Below are positions 1 through 13,000 of a stretch of DNA of 64,000 nucleotides, in pieces. The number at the start of each line of letters is the position of its first letter. Within the stretch, counting starts at the first letter, position 1. Both the position numbers and the translations under genes were made by a program. The stretch is from the NCBI GenBank assembly GCA_018398585.1, contig JAGTTD010000019.1, forward strand, positions 2,021,702 to 2,085,701, written 5' to 3'. The notes below the pieces were generated by a model, which saw only the letters and a program-made list of their open reading frames with translations, made no database searches and was not told the DNA's origin. The DNA comes from Simmondsia chinensis (Eukaryota > Streptophyta > Magnoliopsida > Caryophyllales > Simmondsiaceae).

Positions 1-1084
1 GATCCCATGTCTCTCTTAATGAAGCTCGAACATCATAAGTGGAGGTCAAATAACTCCAATAATAGTACTTGAAAGATCTCCAGTGTGTAAGCAAAAGAAA
101 GGAGGAGGCGAATGACGTGACTGGTGGTGGGTTAACGAGAAAGAGGCAGAGAGATGGTGAAAGCAGCGGAGAGAACACGCGTGAATTAAATAAACCTAGT
201 AAACCGGGTCATAAAGACTCGGTTATAACAGAAGAAAACCGCGTCTTTATGACGCGGTTTAGTTGAATTGAAACCGCGTAACAAAACCGCATCATTAAAA
301 CGCGGTTTATGCTAATATTAAACGCTATTTTTAGACGCGGTTTATTAAAGCCGCGTTTAGTAAACGCGGTTCAACAGTAGATTGGGAAATATTTTTTTTC
401 AGCATTATTTTTTTATTTTTTTTTATTTTTTTTTATTTTTTAGCATTATTTTAGAAACCGACTCTAGCTTTAAAGTGAGTAGCTTCATCGTTATTCTAAC
501 CCAACGATTAGCATACACTTATGTGCTACTTGGTTGATCCGAAAAAGACAAAAACAATGTATATCGAGTCAGGTTTGGACCAGGCTAGGTTAGGTTTGAC
601 GCCATCCAAAATCTAACCAGTAATCTATTTATGAACATCCAAATCCAAACAAATTTAAAACGCATCATTTTACATCTGAATTCATAATAAATACATGAAG
701 TCAAATGGATGTCCATTGAATTCAGATCCAATTACCATCCATGCTCGACTACAATTCAATAAAATCAAATAAAATATACCGATTTCGTATAACACGTTTT
801 TAACAAACAATGATGAAGCACTAGCTAGTTTTACAACATTATGAATGTGTGTTTCAGAACACTTTTGACTAAATCCCTTGCCAAACCTTCTCCTTCTTTG
901 GTTTCTTTTTATCTCGCGTCAAAAATACCTTAAAAGGGCATCGTGTAAAAGAAATAGAATAGACGTGACACCCTGTTTTATAATCACTTTGAAAACGTTT
1001 TCATGTTCTTTTTCTAAACATGTCGTCCTTTTCATGTGTTTATAAAATACGATAAAGACAAATAGACCAACCAAACGCACCCGT
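1..1084. other. Intergenic, 3' flank of the peptidase gene
   Basis: I recognise no gene here. The stretch holds the AACCGCG inverted-repeat cluster at 235-372, a T-rich tract around 392-440, and AT-rich sequence. The part nearest 1085 is presumably 3' UTR of the minus-strand peptidase gene. A 65-codon open frame at 69-266 looks like chance. Confidence 0.5.
235..372. repeat. Cluster of AAACCGCG/CGCGGTTT motifs in both orientations
   Basis: About eight copies of the core CGCGGTTT or its complement lie within roughly 140 bp, some as tight hairpins (ACCGCGT, 5-nt loop, ACGCGGT near 237-258). Dense short motifs in both orientations resemble the subterminal repeats of CACTA-type DNA transposons, where the transposase binds. 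No CACTA terminus or transposase is visible, so the class is inferred. Confidence 0.6.
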
Positions 1085-4000
1085 CTATCGGTTAGCTTCA
1101 AAAAGCTGCATCTCGCGGCAAAGAGCAGCCATGTCAGGGACAACTCCACCATTGTAGTACCTGACAATGCCATTCCCTGCTAGATCATCTAATAAATGAA
1201 CTGGATCTTTTGCACCTCCGTGCTGCAGAAACTTTGTTCTCAGTGCAGATCCCGTGTCGGGTGACAATGGATCCTCCTGACACAGTTTTTGCCATATAGT
1301 TGCTGCGAAACACTTGGCGTATAGGTAGCTGTAATAGCCTGAACCAATATCAGAATCATATTGTCAAAAGGCTAGGTCCAAATGAGCCAACATCTTGGAA
1401 GCTTGGGCTCGTAGACCCACAAGCCTAAACAAGCCTATAAAAAAGCAACATACCCAGTGCCCCAAGGGCCCCCGCCTAAGAAGGGTTTGGGAGGGGCAGA
1501 TGTACACGGCCTTCCCCCTTCAAGGTATTACCCCTGAAGAGAGGATGTTTCCGAGTGCCCTCAACCTGAGGGTGAGGACTTCCCAGGAGGTCACCCATCC
1601 TGGTACTGCTCTCGCCCAAGCACGCTTAACTTTAGTGTTCTAATGGGATCCGGTGACGGCGTGTTGGTACCCTCTTTGGTTAAAACAAGCCTATCTTATT
1701 ACAATATATTTGCATAAATATGTCTAATCAAGCCAATCTCGAGCCTAGATGAGCAAAAACAAGCGTAAATCAAGACTACATGAGCCTAAGTAAGACGAGT
1801 TTAGCTTGAAGCTGGTAGAGCTCATGACAAGTAGAGCTTGCGCCCAAAGTTTTCAAGCTCAGTGAGCTTCAAGCCATGCCTGAGCAGACCTAAATGTTGA
1901 TGAACTGAGCCTTGAGACAAGCCCAGGCTTGGCATAGGTAGTATACACTTCTAGACCCATGTAATAGTATTATTGTAATGGCCTCCATACTACATACGTA
2001 TATTATCACACTTACTAAAACATATTAATAGATGTATTTATATGTTGAAAACTATCTAAATGAGTAAAATCTATTTTAAAAAAAAAAGGAAACATTCAAA
2101 TTTTTGCAAACAAAACATTTAAAAACAACTTATGTTCCCTTTGAAACCACAGCACTCCTATGGCCCATTATGTATTGTCAAAGACACTGTGACCGTGAAC
2201 TACGATTTGATTCAACGAAAGAATCTTGATTACTTTATGGCATTTTATCCGTATCACAATTCACAGCGTTTGACATATCAAAACTACGCAGAAGCATACA
2301 TTCATTTGTATAAAAACTATGCAGAACGCTACCCGCTATGTCAAAATAGACATACCTGCACCATAATTCAACAAGTGACTAAATCGGGTGTGCCAGTGTG
2401 TTCCTTCCACATGCTTCCAACTCGTGTATTGTCGTTTCAAATCCGCAACAACAGCAACCGTATCTTGTGTGGGACCAGACTCCCCAAAAAGCTTTTGGTC
2501 GATCAATGCATAAAATATCTGAGAATAACAGGCAATGTTGTTTGATCCAACTCATGGATATTTCACAGCGTAATTGAACACAACTCATGCTTTAACACTT
2601 AAGTCAAGCCAATGAGGATAAGGTAGGGTCAGTTCCATGATTTTAGGGGCCAAAAATAAGTTTTGATTAGTGGGCAATTTACGATAACAGGGTTAAACGG
2701 ATCAGCTTAAATACATTCCGAATAATTTACTTTATATTATAATACAAGCTAATATATGGGCCTATTGTATTATATATGTACATATAATTTAAAATTTAGC
2801 AAAAGTAGGTCGTCATTTCTCCAATTATAAATGACAATATGTTTTAGAAAGCAAATTCATAGCATAATTATTTTCCAAAGGAGGCCCTCAATAGATTAGG
2901 GGCCTCAAGCAAATGCTTGGGTTGCTTGAGGTCTTAACCGACTTTGGGATTAGGTCAAATGATAAAAACACTACTAAGATTGAGACGCTATGACAAGACG
3001 TCCCTAGTTCAAATCCTCTTTCCTCGAACCCATTAATTACCAAAAGAACATGTTATTCAATGATTTAGTTTGTTTGAAATACCTGGCGCTGCAGCTCAGT
3101 AGCAGCAAACATCCTTTTGGCACCTTGCATTGACTCTACCAACTCTTTGGGAATAATTTCACCGCTTGAATAATGTCTAGCAAACGTCTTTAAAACCCGG
3201 TAATCCCAAGCATAATACCTACAAATACCTCCAAATATATTAAATTTAAAGCACAATACCTACACCATTACAAGTGGTGTCCATATAGGCACAAGATTTT
3301 TTTTAACATATGGTAAGAAGTCAACCCTCCCCAAAAACTATAAATCCCCACACCCTAATGAAGGCAGGATTCGTGTCAGACATCACATTTCTCCAGTTAC
3401 GGATGTGTCTGGCAAGCTTTCCAGCAACCTTTAGAGTAGGTAGTACCTTTCCAAGTCGAGTTCTATCTTCATGACTGAGAGGGATGGGCTAGAGGGGTCT
3501 ATTTCGAAAAGCTTGTCGCAGTTGATTTTTTTTTTTTTTTTTTTTTCTTTTGCTGGTGTTTGTCATTGGTTTAAAACAAATTTTGGGACTCTTTGGTCTA
3601 TGGACTATAAGGAGCTAATCATGAGTTTTTTTCTTTCTCTCTCTCTCTCTTTTTTTTTTTTTTTTTTTGGCTTTTTTCAGGTAAAAAACACCTAAAATTG
3701 AGGCCCTAGGATGAGAGATCCTAAGTCTAAGTCTCCTTACCCCCAACCTTGCTTACCTACCAAATAGACAAGTTCTCTTTTCCTCCATGGGGTATCTACG
3801 TCTTCTCTATGCATTAAGAGTTTTAAAGTGTACTCATTTATATTTGATCCAACATAAATTATAAACAAGTATGCATGAGAACAAAAAGTTCGGTCTAAAT
3901 GGCCAAATCTTATACCCAAATGTTCATTAAACATATTAACAGGAAATAACTCTCACATTTCTGCTCAGGGACAATCCACAACCACCTTATTTATTGGCTA

Positions 4001-7000
4001 CAGAGGACTAAAGGTGCCACCAGAATGCAACAAAAGAAAAAATTTGAAAGATAAAAGACGAGAATTCCCAAACTGAAGCCCCCCAAAAACATATAAACAA
4101 GGAAGAAAAATAAAACATGAAGTCAAGAAACATAACGGACTCAACTAATGAAAATAACCGCACTTTGCAGTCCTTTGCCATATCACAGAACTCATAAACT
4201 AACATTGTATGTGCACTCTGGAGTCATGTGCACAATAACTAAATTTTCCGAGCTGAATGAAATAGCTATTTGATGAATACTGCAGCAAACACCCCCACTA
4301 TGTGATGAAAAAAGAGCCTCCAGAAAGTATATTACTTCCCCAAATTTCAGATTCCTTTTAAAGGAAAGAAGAGTCACTGAAGAATTTTACTTACTCAAAG
4401 AGGTTGGAGGGTGTTTCAGCTAAATCAAGTGCCACCCTGGTGCCTGAAAAATGTTGGTAATCCTACAAAGTGTATAAGAAACATAAGTGACGGAAGATAT
4501 GACAGAACAGTCACAGAAACTAACGCATAGTGTTGCTTACCGTCCTAGACAACATTGAATGTAGAGCATGTCCAAACTCATGGAACAAGGTTTCAAGTTC
4601 CCAGTGGTTAAGCGTTGCTACTGAGGAATTGTTGGAAGAAAAATTGCATACAAGAGCCACAACCTGAAACAAGCGCGAAAGAGTTCAGCAATGCACTGTG
4701 CTCAACACACACACTGCATAAACTAGAATATTCTAGAAGTGAGAATTGATTAGCACCAATTTTGTCAACTACTAGCACGTGTCAAGTATTGGCTCATCCT
4801 GTAACTGCTAACTCAAATTCTATTACACAAGGCCTTTATTTGATTCCATGGGAAGGAGTGCAGCACAAGCAAATGACCATCCAAAACTGCCTCATCCTCC
4901 TCCCTTCCCACCTTCACCCTTACCCACACCCCTCAACCCAAAAGCACAACGCTAGTTGCCATCATTTGCTACCATCGTCAGTATCAGAGAAATTCACCAA
5001 CAAAAAAAAAAATAATAATAATAATCAATGCCATAACGTTTGGGCAATCCAAAAGTAGTCATTGCTGGCCATCTTCCAGCGCCAAAATACTATCATTTCC
5101 CCAATAGACCGCATTCCCACAATGGAAGCAGTATGACAGGATTTAGTGGCAGTCCGGTGCCACTCGCCACTCCTCCCCAACCACCGCACCACATCAATTT
5201 TTCTTTTACTCCCCCCTGTTGTTGCTTGGGTATGTTGAGTTTTGACTCTCTAACAAGGCTGCTCATAGTCTAGGTGGCAATTCTGCGAGGTGGTGAGGTC
5301 GCCATGCTAGGTGATCACTGATCAAGGTTCAGCTGCTGTTCCAAGCTGGCGGTCTGGTGGGTCAATTTGTTTTCTAATTGGTTGCTAGAGGTTGGGAATT
5401 GGTGATTGCGAGTGGATATGCAGCTGGAAAGAGGCGGAGAAGGAGAGAGGAGCATGGCAGGTAATGGCAAAAATTTGCAGTGGAAGGTTGTATTTCTTTC
5501 CCCATCTACCCCTTATATCTTACCAAGCATCACGATCTTTCTACCCATAGAAACCTTTTGGCTCCTTAGTGGTTAACCTTGTGATGGTTACTTCCCTTAA
5601 AGGTTGACCCCAATTTAACCCGCTACAGAACTATCCCAACAAATTTGCTTATTCTCTGCCTCATGAAGGAGGGAATGGCCTTGCTTTTACAATACCAGCA
5701 AAAAGAGAGAACAACTTCAGGCATCAAAAATGTTAAAAGAATAAACAACATTTCACTAGGAAATTATTGGTTCTTCCAATCGGGAAGGGGATTTACGTTA
5801 GGTAGCCAAAACTAGAATAGACAAGGTCAGATCTTTCCACCATGAAATCTGTGCCCATTGAAGGAGTAAAAGCAAGTTGGGTTTAGTAGTTTATCATGAT
5901 TAATTGGCAGCCGTTTAGACTTCCGCCAAACAAATTTATTCTAGTCGACCCCTATGAACGTAGCAGTTGAATTTGCTTGCCCCAATGCAACCACTATAAC
6001 ATGCAATAGTATTATTTTCAAAAGCATAACCTAATACCAACCCATCTTAATTTGTGTATCATCTTCTTTATTTTCATCTATCCGTATTGTTAACGATAAT
6101 ATGCTTAAAAACAAGACCCATCCAGGCATCGCACCCCTGGTCGATACTAAAAAAATTTATCTCGGTATCTAATGTCATGCAGGAAGATATTGATGTAGAT
6201 GGAGAAAACAATAGATATAATGTTAGTGAAAAGATACATCATAAAGCAATTTAATGATGAAAGAGAGGATTTTTGACCCGGATACATCTCAATTCCTAAA
6301 TACATATGACAAAGTCATCCACAGAAAAATGCAGAAAACGGAAAAACCACATACGGGAAGCTGATAATCTGATTCAGAAATGCGCCGGCCTCCTTTAATA
6401 GCAAAATGAGCACAGCCAGGATATTTTCCTTGTCTTGAGTACAAATCAAGGTAAAGATATCCCAAATCACCCTGAAATTATGAAACAAAACATTAAAACA
6501 CAACGGCTGAACTTTTAACAAGAAGAAAATTTTCTTTAAAAAAAAACCGAACATATTGAGAAGCTGCATACAGTGTTGGACACGACGCAAATGAACAATT
6601 TTCAAGCTAAGGTGGTATTTCTGAGACCATGTTAGATAATAGCCAAAATTTCCCTCTTGCCTTAATATACTCACTGCCCCATTGATTGAAATTTCCTTAG
6701 GACACCTACCTCATCACCTTCTGAAACCCACTTGCCAAATCAGAGGGAATTTAAATAATGGAAAGAACTGAAAAAAATAGAGAAACATATCTACCACAAG
6801 TAAAAACAGCATGTACCTCTTCAGGATGATGAAGTGACATTTTAATCACATCTGGGTGCCATGATTCACCAGGTGCCATAGGGATACTACAAAATCGTAC
6901 ACCAAATAGTGACTCCACTAGCACTTTCAAACCCTCAATACACTGTACCAAAGGAAAGTATGATGCGACAACCTGCACGTTAGATGCAAAACATGTTAAA

Positions 7001-10000
7001 GCAAAAGGTAAGAGACAAAAAGGTATTCTAACAGAAAGAACTCATCAAAAAAAGGAGAGAGAGAGTCAGTGATCCAGAAGAATATTGTAACATTTATTGA
7101 AGGAAATGCCACAATGCAGCAGTACATTGCAGCAGGCATCATTACAATCAATAACCTAGAATAACTACTGACATATAAAATAAATAATACTAGATGAATT
7201 ACCGAAGAATTCAAGTTGTAAGTTGAAGCCTTCATCATTGCTGTAAAGTACGTCTCATCCCAAGGCTCCAAGTCCTCAAACATCTGGCCAGTGTGTTCTC
7301 TCTTGAAATTTTTAATCCTTTCAAACTCCTACCAAATTTACAGAAGAAATGCATTATAATATAGCTGAAAGCATGAGAAATAATCTGCAGTCACAGATTG
7401 ATAGTTGATGATGCAGTTGTACATAGATGCATTCCATTAGAAATAAGTGAAGTCCCCATTCTGTCAGTGGCATAGCAAGAAGCGGAAAGAAGCAACAATT
7501 CTAAGACTAAGTTTAAAAAGATACATTTTCATTAAGCAGCGAATGTCTATCCTCTCAACCTTTGTTTTTCTCCAGGTTTAGTTATATGACCTTTATTTTA
7601 GCTGACTAGGCAAGAGGCAGCAAGCCATACCTCATCTGCTTTTGGCCTAACTACTTGGCTCAACTCAAGCAAGAAGTGAGAAACAACATTGGGTGAAGCT
7701 GCCATGTTTGGTCGCACTGCAAATTCAGCATAAGATTTACATCCCATTATCTGCAACATCCACAAGAACAAACTTATGATTATTGGACATTTAAAAACAT
7801 AGATTCAAATAAGAGATGTCATATTACATACAGGTTGTTACATAACAAATTATGGCTAACCGTTACTTGATTGGCCCTTAAGTAACCATACTTTTGCAAC
7901 ATCCTCTACCATGGATACATATTGTATTTATTTACCAAAACATATTTATAAATATATTTATATGTTTACAAATGTCAAAAGGGTATAAAAAGAATGATTG
8001 CATCACTGTTCATTAAAATATTTACAAACATAAGTCTTAAAAAGCAAATTATTTGCCTTTGAAAACCACAGCGGTCACTGCAACCCAAACTTAGCATATG
8101 TGACACCACAACCGCGTAGATACACGACTGCAACAACTAATAATCTACAATTTCCACCAGGAGTTGACTTAATATTGGGAGTCTTCAAAAAAGGCTCATG
8201 TATTTAAAGGCAAAGAACACTTTATAAAGTTGAAATTGTCCCTTTTATTTCCTTGCCTCCTAATTCTTTCTTTCTTTGTGAGGGGTTATACATGAGAACT
8301 ACAAGACCAAAAAAAGTAACTGAAAGTACTAAATCAGCAGATTCATAAAAAGAAAAATACCCCATTATATCCCATTAAAAGAAACTTTTTCAACCAATAA
8401 CGCTTCAATTTTCAGCACGGCCCCTAATGTCCCTCAGTCCAACAGAACAACATGAACAGAAGCAAAATAGAGGAACAGAAAATTACTTAAGAGCGATTAT
8501 AGGAAACTCTTTAAAACTCGATGAACCTCTGTAGATTACAAGGAGAGAAAACGAAAAAGAAAAAGGAAGTACATCATCCCATTGGCCCAAAATGATGTTG
8601 GGAAAAAATCACATCAAGCATAATGGAAGCAAAAAACAACAAAAATAAAAGCACGATATTTTTACGTGGAAACCCACTCTCAACTAGAGGGTAAAACCAC
8701 GGGACCCAACGGGGTAACCACTATAAAATTTAGGAATTACAATCTCCAATTGAAACCCCCAAACCCATATTACAATCACTCTCAACACATGTAACTATTG
8801 CATGGTAAGTCACCAACCCTCTCTCAATGTAGCTTTGAATGGCAAGCCACCAGCCCTCGAATCAATATAGCTTTGCACGGCAAGCCACCAGCCCTCCCAC
8901 AACGTAGCTTTGGACAGAGGAAGCTACAAAAACTCTCTTCAATACTCTCAATCAAGGCACCCAAGTATGACTCCCTTCATACTCGGGTGAACCCCGCTCA
9001 ACATCTCAACAAAACAACCTTACAAACACAACAATTATTTTCACACTCTCCCTCTACCCAGGTGCCCACCCAACTCACTCTCTACATTTCTTTCTCTTTT
9101 TCTTCTCTTTATTTTTCTCTACACACTTCCCTACATTTTCCACTCAACACAACAACTTCATTTATAACCACACCTAACTCATTAGTTTACTTGTGGAAGA
9201 TTCAATTTCCCATTTTTCTTTGTCTTTTTCTATTTTTATTTTACATATAATTAATTGTGAGGTAAAAATATACCCAACAAATGATAACACCAGTGCTCAA
9301 AGGTAAACCCATGATAGCCAAAGGCTTGTCAAAAACTCTAAAGGTGTTCTCCTCCCCGTCACTACTCATTTTCTTTATTCTGATTCGCATGATCTCGCTC
9401 AATGTAAGAGAATCCCAGTGCTGCAATTTTCTTTCAACCCCCCCCGCAATTTTCTCTCATTGGGTCTCAGAGCATGGACATTTTTCAGTATCGCACGAAC
9501 TGATATTCAACAAGTTTGGATGGATTAAGTAAACAAAAATCTTCCAAGCAGTATCCCTTTTTTCCTTGATTAAATTTCTGAGGATTTCTTTTCCTCTCAG
9601 CTGTACATGTTTTTCCCCTTAAAATGGAAGTTCCCTTTCATCTTTGGAAAAATACAAAATAAATCACCATTATAGCATAAAGTTGATTAGCAATGCTACT
9701 ATATGAAAATTGAAAAATGCAATGAACAAGGTTCGGCTACTAATATTAGAGATGGTAGGTAAAGAGGAAAACCTGAGCAAGTTCATGGCGAGAAGCTATA
9801 AGCTTATGAAGAACATCAAGATTTGCACGTGGGACAGAGTTCCCTTTGATAAATGCAAGCTTTCTGACCTGTTAACAAGCAACATAAGTCAACGTAAATA
9901 GTAGCCCCGCTCAAAAGATATACTTCTCTTGTGCGACAAGAACCACAAATTCATTTCTTAGTTCCATTTTATGATAAAACCTATATATCAAATTGCAACA

Positions 10001-13000
10001 CATCCACCAGAGAAAATTAAATTAGCCAATGAGACTTCATCTAGTTGTAAAACACTACCGAGATTGAGGCCCTATAACAAGAGGTCCTAGGTTTAAATCC
10101 CTTTCCACAAACCTGCAAGCTTACTAGCGAAAGGAATATCAGAGTAGCAAACACAAGTGGATCCAAATGCCAAATTATGCTATTGACATGGAATCAAATA
10201 AATTCCATTACATCCCATGGGCTGCATGGACGGTCAATAACCAAAAATATTCTATGCTACTCAACATCAAAAAGACTTATTTAGAATCTCAGAGACCATA
10301 AAACATTGATTTCAAATGGAATTAAGTACATGATACAACAGCCAGAATTAGCATTCTTAAGGGTGCATGAAACAGGACCTCCAGTATAGCCTTGGATTTA
10401 GATCTTAATGATCAGAATTACAGAAACAAGAATAGCAATAACAACAAAAAAAAAATGAAGAACGAATTGTAACAACAAATTCTAACAAGCCCAACCTCTG
10501 CATCTGACGCATATTGCAGAACAGAAGATAGAGCTCCTGGTTCTGTCACTATTCGGTATCCCTTTTCTCGTAAACGATACATAGGTCTAGCAAGATGGTG
10601 CAGACGTTTTGGGATGCGTGTTGCTGGATAAATGTCCACAAAACCAGGGTCAGCCACAATGTTTTCATTGAACCTGAGAATCATGCGCACAACCTCAGAA
10701 TAATGGACCATCAGTTGGATAATCCCAGTATGCACGTGTCTCCTGGACTTGCATTCATACATTCACAGATACATATCCATAGGCAAAGATTGGGGAACTC
10801 GGGCACAATCACTTCTGTAAGTTGTAACAGCTCCACACGTTGAATGGAGAACATACAAGAATAACCCAACCAATGAACGACATAAATATTGGAAGGAACA
10901 GGGTTTACATGCAACTATACGTAATTAATAATGATGGACAACAAATAATAATGACAACACCACCGCTTCACCTCTACTAGTTCGGAAATCTCTAAAGATT
11001 GTCCGGAGTTCTTCAAAATATCTACTATAGAACAATCAAATTTATTTAACACATTTTACACCAGAAATCAATTGCCTTTTTTCTCCCAGTCGGAAACTTT
11101 TGGCAACCAACTTTGAGAGTATGCCACCACAAAGCTCACCTCATTACATCACATTCATAATTCACCCAACATTGCCATACACTGTGCAATCCCCTGTATC
11201 TACAATCTGATTCTCTACCACATGCGAAGGCCGATAGTAGTCGTACCTACAATCTGATTCTCTAGAACATGGGATGGCCGGTTTATAATCCTCACAATAT
11301 TTAGCTACGTGATTCATGTAACTACTCTAAGATCAACACTGCATGTAATCCCCCATTACTACATATCCATTAATCAAATAATGCCTCAATATTAATCTTT
11401 AGTTTACCCTCTTCCCCCTAAATCTCGGAGGTAGTATAGTTCGAAGACTTCTTCGATTATTTACATAACCTGGACATCCTATATGTGCTCTCTTGATTTG
11501 GGAAATATCTCAAAGTCCTTTACCTAATTGGCTGTATTCTGCAGAAACAGGTGTCGCTCCTCTGGATTCTAGTCTAAAAGTACACAACATTCTCTCTTGC
11601 GTCTGTCATCTTCATCAAGTTATTACATCACAAAGTATAGGTATAGATGAAATGCAACGCGTGTATGATTTTCAAAGGGAATGGTGAGTTCCCTGCTCGA
11701 ATGTCTTCTTTTACTTCATGCATTATACTGGATGTCTGGATTTTATATCTCCTCCTTCCTCCGCTTAAGTATCATCTTCCTAAGGAAAAAGGGAAGCAAA
11801 GCAAAGAGGCGAAAATCTGTACATATTTTCCTTACAAGACAATGAAAGCATCAAGGTCTAATAGAAACTATCAAACTTAACAACCCAGGGAACATCATAA
11901 AAGAAGATATACTCACTCCCGGCAAAGACAAGAAATGTCTACATTGAGCTGATTCACCCGTTTCAATTTGTCTGCAAAGAATATCCAATATTACAAGTCA
12001 AGAGATAATAAAAGGCATAGATAAACTAACAATTTAATATGCTAGTAACAAGGATGTTCCCCAGAGGGGTAGCTACCGGAGCAGAGATGGATCCCCCCCT
12101 TCTCAAAGTCAACGCGTAGATAATGAGCTGCTCTCTGAGCTTCTTCGGTGCCAATGTTGCCTTTTTGTTCAGCTCTCACTACAGCACCATATAGAGTGTG
12201 ATTCGTGTTTAAATACTGCATGGGAAATTTATGGTATACAAATTAGTTATCGGTTCATTTTAAAGAATTTGAAAAGGAACTAAAATAAGATCAGAAGTGA
12301 GAAAACTATGACAAAATACCTTTTTGGAAATGCATACATAATAATTTCTTCGTTAGTCATTTTTTACATTGGATCAAGTATGCCATGTTGAGGGTAGCTT
12401 TTGATACAATGATATTCTTTCATGCCTAACCCAACCAAGGAAAGGTTCATTACCCTTTTTGGTTTTGTGCAGGTAATGGATTTACTATTCTTTTTGGATC
12501 GAAAAAGAAATATTATCAGAGTGAAAGGATGTACACAATAATAAGAACAGGATATCCTCAAAAGAATAAAAGCCAAAATCTAGTAACATGAGGGCCTTTA
12601 GTCTCACTATAGATTAACCATGGACATGCCTATGTTAACCAAACCCCAAAGATTTTGCTCAGAAAGACTCTAGAAAACCACCTATTCCCATAAAAATTTT
12701 TTGTATTGTCTCTAAAATTCTTTACATTTCTATTCAACTAAATACAACAGAGACTTGTGCTCTTAGTAGCATGAAATAATCTTTTAACATATTTCCTCTT
12801 CCTAATCCACAGAATTTCATCAAAAGGACACTTCCCACGGATCCCGGAGAGACTCGCATCTCTTGAAAATGTGAAAATAACATGCAATAAGCCATTGGAC
12901 ACAGCAAACATGAATGGTCATGTGTTTCCCGTTCCGAAGCATTTTACGCAAATTCCTGGTGACAATGCCTTAAAAGACATCCTTTTTGCAAAAAAATTGA

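Noticed and set aside
2132..2545. 137-codon plus-strand frame
   Set aside because: It lies opposite a peptidase exon (2356-2518) that fits phase, splice sites and family sequence exactly.
4762..5273. Overlapping plus-strand frames of 98 and 77 codons
   Set aside because: No recognisable domain; they lie in a peptidase intron and are low-complexity Pro/His/Asn sequence.
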